A stretch of 39,770 nt of DNA from Flavobacteriia bacterium (GTDB lineage: Bacteria; Bacteroidota; Bacteroidia; Flavobacteriales; Flavobacteriaceae): NCBI GenBank assembly GCA_018500075.1, contig JAHBAN010000028.1:1-39770 (forward strand), given 5' to 3'. The notes under the pieces were generated by a model. It ran no database searches. It was not told the origin of the DNA and worked only from the letters and a program-made list of their open reading frames with translations. Position 1 is the stretch's first letter. Each line of letters begins with the position of its first letter. This document shows positions 7,778 to 16,605 of the stretch, piece after piece. The position numbers and the translations under genes are program-made.

Positions 7778-8803
7778 TCAGCGCATGGTGTCTCCGGGCG
7801 CGATCCGCGGCGTCAGAACAATCTTTTCATCAAAGCTCATGGCCTCATCAGCAGAGCGTGCAAGAATAATCTCTGCGGCCTTCTGACCGATTTCGGCGCG
7901 GCAGGCATCCATCGTGGCCAGCATCTTGGGCAGGCCTTGCAAAAGCTCAACGCCGTTGAACCCTGCCAAACCGATCTGCCCGGGCACATCGATTCCGGCT
8001 TCAAGACAATAGAGCAGGCCGCCCGCACCGATCATGTCATTGGAATAATATATAAAATCCAGATCGGGAGTGCGCTCGAGCACAGCTTTGGTCATCTCGC
8101 GCCCCTTGGCCAGCGCGGACCCGCCTGAATAGAACTCCTGATCGGCTATTTCGATACCGGCCTTTGCCAGCGCTTCGGTGAAGCCTTCAAAGCGTTTACG
8201 GGCACGGTGATCGAGCGGCATTTTTGTGCCCAGAAAGGCGATCCGCTTATGCCCTGCGGCCACAATCGCTTCGGCCATCTTGCGCCCCGCCGCGCGGTGA
8301 CTGATGCCCACAGCGGTGTCTACCGGCTCGCCGTCCACATCCATAATCTCGACCACAGGGATACCCGAGGCGGCCAGCATGGCTCGCGCATTATCAGAAT
8401 GCTCCAGCCCCGCAATGATCACCCCCGAAGGCCGCCACGACAGCATCTCATAGAGCACCTTCTCTTCTTTTTCGGGCAAATAATCGGTGATCCCGACAAC
8501 CGGCTGCAAGCCGCTGTTCTCCAGAACGCTGGTCACGCCCGACAAAACTTCGGGAAACACCATATTTTTCATCGAAGGGATGATCACGGCCACGAGGTTG
8601 ACCCGCTGGCTGGCCAGCGCCCCCGCGATCTTGTTGGGCACATAGCCAAGGCGCTTGGACGCTGCGAGGACTTTCTCCCGCGTGGCGTCTGAAACGTCGC
8701 CTCTGTTGCGCAATACGCGGCTCACCGTCATCTCTGAAACACCAGAGGCCTCCGAAACGTCTCTGAGTGTCAGAGGCCGAACACTGCGCTTCATCACGGT
8801 CAA
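7778..8803 (-). CDS. LacI family transcriptional regulator
   Basis: This 341-residue protein has the LacI helix-turn-helix LTLRDVSEASGVSEMTVSRV and hinge helix (KLVA-like segment NKIAGALASQR) in the first 70 residues, followed by a periplasmic-binding-protein-like effector domain (AVIIPSMKNMVFPEVLSGV, GLAGFNGVELLQGLPKMLAT). It most resembles the gluconate-type (GntR of the LacI family) branch, but the effector cannot be read from sequence. It is divergent from the hyuAB operon across a 409-base gap, which makes that operon its most likely target (inference from position). It ends 120 bases before motB. Confidence 0.93.
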   Translation of the reverse strand: MTVMKRSVRPLTLRDVSEASGVSEMTVSRVLRNRGDVSDATREKVLAASKRLGYVPNKIAGALASQRVNLVAVIIPSMKNMVFPEVLSGVTSVLENSGLQPVVGITDYLPEKEEKVLYEMLSWRPSGVIIAGLEHSDNARAMLAASGIPVVEIMDVDGEPVDTAVGISHRAAGRKMAEAIVAAGHKRIAFLGTKMPLDHRARKRFEGFTEALAKAGIEIADQEFYSGGSALAKGREMTKAVLERTPDLDFIYYSNDMIGAGGLLYCLEAGIDVPGQIGLAGFNGVELLQGLPKMLATMDACRAEIGQKAAEIILARSADEAMSFDEKIVLTPRIAPGDTMR

Positions 8804-9212
8804 AATCCTCGCCTTTGTGCGCCTTTATGCTAGCGCAACCAGCGCCCCGCCCGCAAGCGTGTTTGGGGGCAGCCTTGCAGGCGCGGCTTTTGCTGAAAAG
8901 CAAAGCTTGACTCTTAAATTTATCGCAGCATCAATGAAGTTGTATCACATCGGAAAAACTGTGGGCCTTTCGCTTTTGCGTTCCGTCTTTGAGGCAGGGT
9001 CTACAGACGCCGCAATGCAGTTGAAATTAGGCTATCGGGCGGACGCTTTTGCAGCGCTTGTCCGGTTTAGAGAAGTTTAAGAATGCTGACACATAGACCA
9101 ACGTCGCCTTGGGTGCTGAACCCAATGATGCGCAGGCAAACGGGATGTGATCTGGTTTCTGGCAGGGCTGGGGGATTGTTGATCAATTTAACCCATTTGC
9201 TGGATATCCTTA
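8804..9212. promoter_or_regulatory. Divergent promoter region between regulator and hyuAB operon
   Basis: This 409-base gap has no supported gene. It holds an imperfect palindrome CTTTTGCT...AGCAAAG (8887-8905) near the regulator start and a short palindrome TTGATCAA (9179-9186) 27 bases before the hyuA start. Either could be an operator for the LacI-family protein, but neither matches the CG-centred 14- to 20-base palindrome usual for that family. A 48-codon frame starting at 8935 has no ribosome binding site and no recognisable product. Confidence 0.4.
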
Positions 9213-11306
9213 ATGATACAGACTCCAACACTCCGTCTTGCCACTGATATTGGTGGAACCTTCACTGACACGGTTATTGTCGATGAACAGGATACTGTCA
9301 TTGCATCGACCAAAACCCTGACGACACATGAAAACCCCGCCGAAGGCGCGATGCAGGGCGCCAAACGCGCGCTTGTTGCGGCGAAGGCGCGGATCGAAGA
9401 CATCTCCGGATTTATTCATGGAACCACGCTTGCAACCAATGCGTTGATTGAAAAGCGAGGGGCCCGCGTTGCGACGATAACGACGCAAGGCTTCCGGGAT
9501 ATTCTGGAAATTGCCTATGAGCGTCGCTACAGCCAGTATGACATCAATATAGAAAAGACCGATCTGCTTGTGCCGCGTGAGCGCTCATTGACGGTTCCGG
9601 AGCGGATGTCTGCTGCGGGAGAGGTGATTGAGGCCCTGGATGTGGGCGCTCTGCCAAAGCTTCTGGAGGAGCTGGAGGCAACCGGGGCGGATGCGGTTGC
9701 GATCTGTTTGTTGCATTCTTATGCCAACAGCAGCCATGAGGAACAACTGCGCGACCTGCTTCATGCTGCGCGGCCTGATCTGGTTATCTCGATCAGTTCA
9801 GAGGTCAGCCCGGAGGCGCGCGAGTTTGATCGTTTGTGCACCACCATTGCCAATGCCTATATCCAGCCCATGATGGCGCGCTATCTCGATGCTTTTGCGG
9901 CGCGGTTTGCGCAGGAAGGCTTGCGCTGTCCGATCCTGATGATGACGGCCGGGGGCGGCATGACCACGCTTCAGACGGCGGCCCAGTTTCCGATCCGTTT
10001 GGTTGAAAGTGGCCCGGCGGGGGGGGCTATTCTGGCTGCCCATATCGCTGCTGAAAGCGGTTTGGACGAGGTCTTGTCTTTTGATATGGGGGGCACAACC
10101 GCCAAGCTCTGCCTGATTGACAAGGCACAGCCCCAAAGCTCGCGGCAATTCGAGATTGGCCGTGCGGCGCGCTTTATCAAAGGGTCGGGAATGCCTGTGC
10201 GTATTCCTGTGATTGAGATGATCGAGATCGGGGCGGGAGGCGGCTCTATTGCCGGGGTGGACAGGCTTGGCCGCCTGACTGTCGGACCGAAGAGCGCGGG
10301 GTCAGAGCCTGGCCCTGTCGCCTTCGGGCGCGGAGGGACAGAGCCGACCGTGAGTGATGCGGATATTGCCCTTGGTTACATTCAGGCCGAGACCTTTGCT
10401 GAGGGTCAGTTCCAGATTGATGTGGCGGCCGCCAAGACGGCCCTTGCGACCTTTATCGGAGAGCCGCTTGGTCTTGACGCTTTTGGGGCGGGAGATGGTG
10501 TCAGTCGTATTGTAGATGAGAGCATGGCGAGCGCGGGCCGCACTCATGCGGTTGAATCCGGTAAGGATTTGGGGCCGCGCACGATGATTGCCTTTGGTGG
10601 AAATGGTCCTCTGCACGCCTGTCGTGTGGCGCGCAGTGCCGGGGTTGAGCGTATTCTTGTGCCGGCCAATCCGGGCGTCGGCTCGGCGGTTGGCTTCCTT
10701 TTTGCGCCTGTTTCATTTGAAATAGTGCGCAGCCGTTATGAGATGCTCCAGACGATTGATCTCGGCGCCATCAACACATTATTTGACAGCATTTGCGCGG
10801 AAGCGCTCAGCGTTGTGCGGCAAGGCGATGCAACATCCGAAATTGAAACCCGCCGGATCGCCTATATGCGCTATCATGGACAGGGCCATGAAATCGAAAT
10901 CGGCCTGCCGGACCGCCCTTTGACGGCTGACGATCTGGGGCCTTTGGCGGCGGCATTTGAGGCAGCCTATTCGCGGCAGTTTTCCCGCCCCGTTCCGGGA
11001 ATGGTGATCGAGATCCTCAATTGGTCGGTGCATATAGCCACGGCAACAGGGCGTGAAGCGGTGCAGATGCCTATGCCTCCCCTTCGGACAATATCACCTC
11101 CAGAGCGCAGGCACATTTTTTGTGATGTTCATGCGCGGCACGTCGAGGCGGCGTTTGTTCATCGCGACAGCCTCGTTCCGGGAGATACGTTGAGCGGGCC
11201 TGCATTGGTGGTGGAACCTCAAACAACCACTTTTGTCGGAACCGATTTTACCCTGCTTGTGGATGCCCGCGGCAATCTTATTCTCAACCGTGAGGTGACA
11301 GCATGA
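9213..11306 (+). CDS. hyuA: Hydantoinase/oxoprolinase subunit A (HyuA family, ATP-dependent)
   Basis: This 697-residue protein has the usual HyuA length. It has the ASKHA-type phosphate motif DIGGTFTD (12-19), HGTTLATNAL (69-78), a second phosphate motif DMGGTTAK (291-298), the glycine loop EIGAGGGSIA (338-347), and FGGNGPLHA with LVPANPGVGSAVGF further on. With HyuB it forms enzymes that couple ATP hydrolysis to opening of cyclic amides (N-methylhydantoin, 5-oxoproline, caprolactam) or to carboxylation of ketones; the sequence alone does not say which. It is first of four genes with overlapping junctions. Upstream only a weak GGAT serves as ribosome site. Confidence 0.93.
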   Translation: MIQTPTLRLATDIGGTFTDTVIVDEQDTVIASTKTLTTHENPAEGAMQGAKRALVAAKARIEDISGFIHGTTLATNALIEKRGARVATITTQGFRDILEIAYERRYSQYDINIEKTDLLVPRERSLTVPERMSAAGEVIEALDVGALPKLLEELEATGADAVAICLLHSYANSSHEEQLRDLLHAARPDLVISISSEVSPEAREFDRLCTTIANAYIQPMMARYLDAFAARFAQEGLRCPILMMTAGGGMTTLQTAAQFPIRLVESGPAGGAILAAHIAAESGLDEVLSFDMGGTTAKLCLIDKAQPQSSRQFEIGRAARFIKGSGMPVRIPVIEMIEIGAGGGSIAGVDRLGRLTVGPKSAGSEPGPVAFGRGGTEPTVSDADIALGYIQAETFAEGQFQIDVAAAKTALATFIGEPLGLDAFGAGDGVSRIVDESMASAGRTHAVESGKDLGPRTMIAFGGNGPLHACRVARSAGVERILVPANPGVGSAVGFLFAPVSFEIVRSRYEMLQTIDLGAINTLFDSICAEALSVVRQGDATSEIETRRIAYMRYHGQGHEIEIGLPDRPLTADDLGPLAAAFEAAYSRQFSRPVPGMVIEILNWSVHIATATGREAVQMPMPPLRTISPPERRHIFCDVHARHVEAAFVHRDSLVPGDTLSGPALVVEPQTTTFVGTDFTLLVDARGNLILNREVTA

Positions 11307-12955
11307 CCCATATTTCTCCCGCCCGTTTGCAAGTGATGTGGAACCGGCTGCTTGCTGTTGTCGAGGAGCAAGGCCAGACTTTGATCCGGGCTGCCTTTTC
11401 GCCAATTGTTCGGGAATGCGGCGATATTTCGGCAGGGATATTTGACGCACAGGGCCAGATGCTCGCGCAGGCTGTTACGGGCACGCCGGGCCATATCAAC
11501 ACCATGGCCGAGGCGGTCAAAACCCTGCGAGAGCGCTTTCCCGCCCAGATGATGAAGCCGGGTGATATCTATATGACGAATGATCCCTGGCTGGCTTCAG
11601 GGCATCTCAATGACTTCTTGTTGATGATGCCTGTGTTCAAATCGGGTCAGGTGATCGGATATACGTCCTGCACTTCGCATCTGGTTGATTTGGGCGGCCT
11701 TGGAATGGGGCCTGAGGGGTCAGATATTTATGATGAAGGCTTGTTGATCCCGCCTTGCAAGCTTGTGGATCAGGGCGAGGTTAGCGCCTTGTTGATGGAT
11801 ATTGTGCGCGCGAACTCACGCGAACCTATTGCAAACGAGGGCGATATTTATGCCTTGATTGCCTGTTGTGAAGCCGGGGCAGACCGGCTTGTGCGGATGA
11901 TGAATGATTATGAGCTGGAGACGCTTGATGCGTTGTCTGACTATATCATCACGACGTCGAGGCGCGGCACGCTTGATGCGATTTCACGCGTGCCTGCCGG
12001 GGTGTATTTTAATGAAATGACCATGGATGGTTATGAAAAGCCGCTGACCCTCAAGGCTAAGCTCACGGTGACAGAGGACCGCTTGCATCTTGATTTTGCG
12101 GGAACATCGGGGTGTTCTGCAAAGGGTATCAATGTGCCTCTCAATTATGCGACCGCTTATTCCGTATTTGCGATGCGCTGTATTATCGGGGCCGATATTC
12201 CGAACAATGCAGGTTCACTTGAACCCTTTGTTGTGACGGGGCCAACAGATTGTATCCTGAACGCGCAACGCCCGGCACCTGTCGCGATGCGCCATACATT
12301 GGGGCAGATGACGCCTGATCTTGTGCTTGGGTGTTTGCATCAGGCTTTGCCTGACAAAGTTCCGGCGGAAGGGGCGTCTTGTATGTATGACTTGCCCATG
12401 CGGCACACAGCAGATGCTGCGCGCAACGGTGGTCGGGAGTTTGCCGTAGAGCTGGTTCACAACGGCGGAACGGGCGCGCGCCCCATGTTGGACGGGCTGT
12501 CTGCGACGGCCTTCCCCTCGGGTGTATTTGGCAGCCAAGTCGAAATGACGGAAGCCACTGCCCCTGTGACGATCTGGAAGCGCGAACTGTTGCCGGATTC
12601 TGGCGGAGCAGGACAGTTTCGAGGCGGTTTGGGCCAACGGATCGAAATGACCTCTTCGATTGATGAGCCGTTTTTGGTATTCTTGTCGGTGGAGCGGCTT
12701 CGCAACCCTGCGGCAGGCCGGGCGGGCGGGTTGGCCGGCGCTGTCGGGCGTATTCGGGTGGATGGTCGCCCAGCCGATATTGCTGGCAAATGCGAACTGC
12801 GGGTTGAGCCGGGTGAAAGGCTGATTTTTGACACGCCCGGTGGCGGCGGCTTTGGCGACCCTGCCGAGCGGGATCCGGGGCTGCTGGCTCAGGATATGGC
12901 CAGCGGTTTGGTGACACCGGATGGCGCGCGCCGTGATTACGGGGCCGGATTATGA
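11303..12955 (+). CDS. hyuB: Hydantoinase/oxoprolinase subunit B (HyuB family)
   Basis: This 550-residue protein has the HyuB family marks: RAAFSPIVRECGDISAGIFD near residues 29-48, TPGHINTM (61-68), the metal-site segment NDPWLASGHLND (93-104), SHLVDLGG (125-132), DFAGTSGCSAKGINVPLNYA, and the late HNGGTGARPMLDG, FRGGLGQ and TPGGGGFGDP. It is the partner of HyuA; the metal-bound B subunit is thought to carry out the hydrolytic or carbonyl chemistry on the substrate phosphorylated by A. The start overlaps the hyuA stop by four bases and its own stop overlaps the aminotransferase start by four bases, so the subunits are probably made in step. Confidence 0.93.
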   Translation: MTHISPARLQVMWNRLLAVVEEQGQTLIRAAFSPIVRECGDISAGIFDAQGQMLAQAVTGTPGHINTMAEAVKTLRERFPAQMMKPGDIYMTNDPWLASGHLNDFLLMMPVFKSGQVIGYTSCTSHLVDLGGLGMGPEGSDIYDEGLLIPPCKLVDQGEVSALLMDIVRANSREPIANEGDIYALIACCEAGADRLVRMMNDYELETLDALSDYIITTSRRGTLDAISRVPAGVYFNEMTMDGYEKPLTLKAKLTVTEDRLHLDFAGTSGCSAKGINVPLNYATAYSVFAMRCIIGADIPNNAGSLEPFVVTGPTDCILNAQRPAPVAMRHTLGQMTPDLVLGCLHQALPDKVPAEGASCMYDLPMRHTADAARNGGREFAVELVHNGGTGARPMLDGLSATAFPSGVFGSQVEMTEATAPVTIWKRELLPDSGGAGQFRGGLGQRIEMTSSIDEPFLVFLSVERLRNPAAGRAGGLAGAVGRIRVDGRPADIAGKCELRVEPGERLIFDTPGGGGFGDPAERDPGLLAQDMASGLVTPDGARRDYGAGL

Positions 12956-14016
12956 TCCGCGCGGTGGCCCCTGTTGCCGGGATGGCAAGCTACCCTTTGG
13001 CCGATCTGGGCAGCAGCACGGCGATATCGCTCGCACAGAACGAAAGCGCCTTTTCGGTCAGCCCAAAAGCGCAGGCCGCGGGGCAAGCCGGATTGGAACA
13101 CGCGACACAATACCCCGATCCGGATTGGCACGCATTGCGCGCGGCAATCGCGTCGGCGCATGGCGTGCACGCTGAGCAGATATTGTGCGGCGCAGGCTCC
13201 ATGGAGCTTATTGGCTGCCTGATCAGGGCCTTTGCGGGGCCTGGTGATGAGGTATTGGGGACGCAATTTGGGTATCTTTTTGTTTCGACGGCCTGCCAGC
13301 AGGCCGATGCGACCTATGTGCGCGCGGAGGAGCCTGACTTTACTGTTTCTGTAGATTTGCTGCTGGCTGCGGTGACCGAAAAGACGCGTATTGTCTTTTT
13401 ATGCAACCCCGGAAATCCGACAGGCACACGTATTGCGAACCGCGATATTGTGCGACTGCGCGAGGCTTTGCGCGCGAACATCTTGTTGGTTGTCGATCAG
13501 GCCTATGGCGAATTTGATGATCAGGATCAAAGCGCCGTGTTTGATCTGGTCGCGCGGGGAGATACGGTTTTGATGCGCACGTTTTCTAAAGCCTACGGCC
13601 TTGCCGGAGCGCGGGTCGGGTGGGGCTATTTTCCTGCGGACATTGCAGAACAGACCCGAAAGCTCATGAACCCGAACAATATCTCGACCGTCAGTCAGGA
13701 TATGGCGACGGCTGCGATGCTGGACCAGTCGCATATGAGAGAGGTTGTTCGCCAAACCGCGCTCATTCGAGAGCGGTTTGCTGCCCGATTGCGGACCATG
13801 GGCCTAGAGGTGCCCGAGAGCCACACAAATTTTGTGCTCATTTCGTTTAAAGACGTAGAGACGGCCAACCGCGCGAATACCGCCCTGTTAGAGGCCGGCT
13901 ACATTCTGCGGGGCATGGGGGGCTATGGGCTACCTGCGTGCTTGCGCGCAACGATCGGGACGGCTGATGTGATGGATGCGGTCGCGGCTATTTTGGAGGA
14001 ATTGACCTATGAATGA
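12952..14016 (+). CDS. PLP-dependent class I/II aminotransferase, HisC-like
   Basis: This 354-residue protein has the fold-type I aminotransferase layout of histidinol-phosphate aminotransferases: GAGSMELI (80-87) as phosphate-binding loop, NPGNPTG (152-158), cofactor aspartate D182 in VVDQAYGEF, Schiff-base lysine K213 in RTFSKAYGLAGARVGWG, and R221. In HisC the DEAY motif is usual; here it reads DQAY. The gene is overlapped by hyuB upstream and overlaps the racemase downstream by eight bases, so it belongs to the catabolic operon and not to histidine synthesis. The likely role is amino transfer from the amino acid released by HyuAB (inference). A PLP lyase or decarboxylase of the same fold is an alternative. 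Confidence 0.88.
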   Translation: MIRAVAPVAGMASYPLADLGSSTAISLAQNESAFSVSPKAQAAGQAGLEHATQYPDPDWHALRAAIASAHGVHAEQILCGAGSMELIGCLIRAFAGPGDEVLGTQFGYLFVSTACQQADATYVRAEEPDFTVSVDLLLAAVTEKTRIVFLCNPGNPTGTRIANRDIVRLREALRANILLVVDQAYGEFDDQDQSAVFDLVARGDTVLMRTFSKAYGLAGARVGWGYFPADIAEQTRKLMNPNNISTVSQDMATAAMLDQSHMREVVRQTALIRERFAARLRTMGLEVPESHTNFVLISFKDVETANRANTALLEAGYILRGMGGYGLPACLRATIGTADVMDAVAAILEELTYE

Positions 14017-14746
14017 CGCGCGCAGCGGCCCCAAAATCGGGGTTCTGGTTCCCTTTACCAATTGTAACCTTGAGCCTGACATGATGGCGATGTGCCCGCC
14101 CGGGTGCACCGTGCATTTTGCCCGTATGGGGGGCTATGATGTTGACGAGATTCCCGGATCCGACCAAATGGCAGGGTTGGGTGCCTCTGACATTTCAGAG
14201 AGTTTGCGCCTGCTGTCCGGGGTCCGGCCGGCTGTGATCCTTTATGGGTGCACATCGGCAACACTCACACATGGCACCGGTTTTGACATCGAATTGGCCG
14301 CGCGGATCAAGGCGGGATCTGGTGCTCTGTCCTTAACAGCGGCTGGCTCTTTGGTAGAAGGGATCAAAGCGCTGGGGGCGACACGTGTTGGATTTGCCTC
14401 GCCTTATTTGGGCGAAATCAATGATCAGGCTGTCCAGTTTTTGTCAGACTCGGATATATCTGTGATCAGGCGGGCCGACATCGGGCGTGCCCTTGGAAAT
14501 TATGGCCAAGGAGAGTTGACGCCCGATGAGGTCTTTGATCTGGCGTGTCAGGCAGATCATCCTGATGCTGAGGCGATCGTGCTGTCATGCACCGATATGC
14601 GCTCTGTCGAGGCCATCCAGCGGATTGAAGACAGATTGGGCAAACCTGTTGTGACGTCCAATCAAGCAATGGTCTTTGCAGTGATGCGCGCCTTGGGTTT
14701 GCCCAGACATCCCGGCGTGACAGGGGCTTTGTTTGACTTGCTTTAG
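14009..14746 (+). CDS. Asp/Glu racemase superfamily protein, maleate isomerase/arylmalonate decarboxylase-like
   Basis: This 245-residue protein opens with IGVLVPFTNCNLEPDM, similar to the PSSNTxxEPE opening of maleate isomerases. It has two candidate catalytic cysteines, C81 in YGCTSAT and C194 in LSCTDMRS, at positions like those of maleate cis-trans isomerase and aspartate/glutamate/hydantoin racemases. Arylmalonate decarboxylases keep only the second cysteine, so a racemase or isomerase is favoured here. It is the last gene of the hyuAB operon, starting inside the end of the aminotransferase gene (ATGAATGA). It might invert the chirality of the amino acid or hydantoin, or isomerise a dicarboxylate made from it. 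Confidence 0.85.
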   Translation: MNDARSGPKIGVLVPFTNCNLEPDMMAMCPPGCTVHFARMGGYDVDEIPGSDQMAGLGASDISESLRLLSGVRPAVILYGCTSATLTHGTGFDIELAARIKAGSGALSLTAAGSLVEGIKALGATRVGFASPYLGEINDQAVQFLSDSDISVIRRADIGRALGNYGQGELTPDEVFDLACQADHPDAEAIVLSCTDMRSVEAIQRIEDRLGKPVVTSNQAMVFAVMRALGLPRHPGVTGALFDLL

Positions 14747-14757
14747 GGCCTTCAGGC

Positions 14758-15726
14758 TTAGTATCCCCTTGCAGGGTTTACGATATTTGTCAGCGTGTGG
14801 CCTTGTCTGTAGCGTGTCAGGTTTTCGCAAAACATACCGACAGATTTCAGCTCCCAACCGTCATAGACCGAGGAACAATGCGGTGTCAAAATGACGTTTT
14901 CGAGCGCCCAAAGCGGGCTATCTTTGGGCAAGGGTTCGGTTTCAAAAACATCCAGCGCTGCGCCTTTCAGGGCGCCGTTGGATAGCGCTGCCGCCAAGGC
15001 GGATTGATCGGTTACCCCGCCGCGGGATATATCAATCACCACAGCATCGGATTGCATGGATGCAATCGCGGCTGCATCGACCAGCCCTTGGGTGCTTGGC
15101 AGGAGAGGAACGCAAATAACGATATAATCTGCTTTTGACCAAAGGTCGGGGAGGGCGTCGATTCCATGGATTTCATCCACGTTGTCCATTGGAGCGGGGC
15201 GGGCGCGGGCGCCCAAAACACGCATCCCCATGGCGCGACACCGCTTTGCAACGGCTTGACCTGTCTGGCCCATACCAAGGATCAGGACGCTTTGGCCGGC
15301 GATCGGCGTGACCTTGCCCGAGACCCACTCGCGCGCCTTTTGGGCTTTCTTGAAGCCTGCGATATCGAGCGAGAAATGCAACATGGCACCAAGCGTGTAT
15401 TCTGCCATCATATCCGCAGCGACACCGGCTGCATTTGTCACGGTCAGGCGTGCGGAGTCCCAAGTTGCGAGGTGATCTGTGCCTGACCCGCCTATGGACA
15501 ACCATTTGACTGTCTCACTCTCAACAATGGCGTCTCGCGGGAAGCCCGATGTCCCCCCAAAACGCACCGAATAAATAACCTCAGGTCTGTGGCGGGCTAT
15601 TGTATCAGGCAGCGCGGCGTAGCTATCGCAGGTCAGGACCGTCAGATCAGGATGCGCCGCGACGACCTTATCACGCGCGTCTGCAGGGTTATCCGTGTGC
15701 AAGAGAACCGTTGGTGTGCGGGTCAT
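14758..15726 (-). CDS. D-2-hydroxyacid dehydrogenase (NAD(P)-dependent)
   Basis: This 322-residue protein has the family's split catalytic domain and a Rossmann domain with ILGMGQTG (G151-x-G153-x-x-G156), and the catalytic triad R235 (ISRGG), E264 (FETEPLP) and H283 (LTPHCSS). After strand beta-2 the sequence reads LGARARP with arginines rather than an acidic residue, which suggests NADPH preference as in glyoxylate/hydroxypyruvate reductases. GGGAG lies nine bases before the ATG. It is convergent with the racemase gene (11 bases between stops). It could reduce the 2-oxoacid formed by the neighbouring aminotransferase (inference), or work independently. It lies 81 bases downstream of the DUF1217 flagellar gene. 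Confidence 0.92.
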   Translation of the reverse strand: MTRTPTVLLHTDNPADARDKVVAAHPDLTVLTCDSYAALPDTIARHRPEVIYSVRFGGTSGFPRDAIVESETVKWLSIGGSGTDHLATWDSARLTVTNAAGVAADMMAEYTLGAMLHFSLDIAGFKKAQKAREWVSGKVTPIAGQSVLILGMGQTGQAVAKRCRAMGMRVLGARARPAPMDNVDEIHGIDALPDLWSKADYIVICVPLLPSTQGLVDAAAIASMQSDAVVIDISRGGVTDQSALAAALSNGALKGAALDVFETEPLPKDSPLWALENVILTPHCSSVYDGWELKSVGMFCENLTRYRQGHTLTNIVNPARGY

Positions 15727-15807
15727 TTGGATGTCTCCCTGGAGTATGTCGCGCTGATGGTGTCTGTGGTCAGTCCCTCATATGTGACGTTATCTTAGAT
15801 GTTCAGC

Positions 15808-16605
15808 CTATTGAAGACTCTGAGTGCTTTGAAGAAGCGTCAGGGCGATTGTGCCCGAATTGAGAGACTGGTTTTGATTGATCTGCTCTTGCAAAAAGTA
15901 GAGCTGTGTCAGCCTGTCGAGCGTTTCAGGCTGGGCAAGGTCACTCAGATTATCTGTCCCAAACCGTCTTTGTGCAGTGTCTTTGAAGACCTCCAACTGT
16001 TGGTCGATATCAATCTGGCCGAACTCACTCGGCAGGCCAAAGGCAACTTCAAACACTTCACGCAGCGCGGCATTTCCCATAACCGAATACCACTTGGCGT
16101 CATTGGAGGAGCTTTTGGCGGCAATTTCAGGCAGCTCGCGCTCAAGGTTCAGGCCAAAGCGGAAGGTTTCATTTTGCTCGCCAACAGCAATTTCAAAAGA
16201 GCAGCGTTCGTATTGGGCCACAATTTTTTCCGCGAACCCCGGCATCACGGTCTGGGCGGTTGTGTCAAAGCCAAAAGCGTTGGCAAGAGCGGTGTAGCGG
16301 GAATCAGAGAGCTTGGTTGCGAGTGCGCCCTGAGCGGTTGTCCCTTCAGAGAGAACCTTATGGATGAAGTATTTGTTGTTGATGTCGTCAGACAAGCCAA
16401 AAGCGCCAAGGGCGACTTCAAGCAAACGCCTGTCCGAAACCAGATCATCGGCTGATTTCACGTTGCCGATGTTCTCGGCAAAATACTCACCGGCCTTTTG
16501 AAGATTTGGCGCGCTGTTATAGGCCTCGGTCTGACGATCGATCGTGTTTTGCAAAAGTCTCCACCCGGCCAAACCGGATGTGGCGACAATGGGTTGAAAG
16601 CTCAT
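15808..16605 (-). CDS. DUF1217 family flagellar protein
   Basis: The ATG at 16605 is preferred because it overlaps the flbT stop by four bases (ATGA) and begins MSFQPIVATSGLAGWRLLQ, the conserved start of this family; an upstream in-frame start at 16668 lies inside flbT. The 265-residue protein has NTIDRQTEAYNSAPNLQKAG, then repeated alpha-helical segments and the end LYFLQEQINQNQSLNSGTIA. DUF1217 proteins occur in flagellar clusters of Rhodobacterales and related alphaproteobacteria; the molecular role is not established. Its position in the flaF-flbT message supports a part in flagellar assembly. Confidence 0.88.
   Translation of the reverse strand: MSFQPIVATSGLAGWRLLQNTIDRQTEAYNSAPNLQKAGEYFAENIGNVKSADDLVSDRRLLEVALGAFGLSDDINNKYFIHKVLSEGTTAQGALATKLSDSRYTALANAFGFDTTAQTVMPGFAEKIVAQYERCSFEIAVGEQNETFRFGLNLERELPEIAAKSSSNDAKWYSVMGNAALREVFEVAFGLPSEFGQIDIDQQLEVFKDTAQRRFGTDNLSDLAQPETLDRLTQLYFLQEQINQNQSLNSGTIALTLLQSTQSLQ

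Noticed and set aside
8935-9081. 48-codon frame in the regulator-hyuA gap
   Set aside because: No ribosome site, no recognisable domain, and length well within chance for this GC content.
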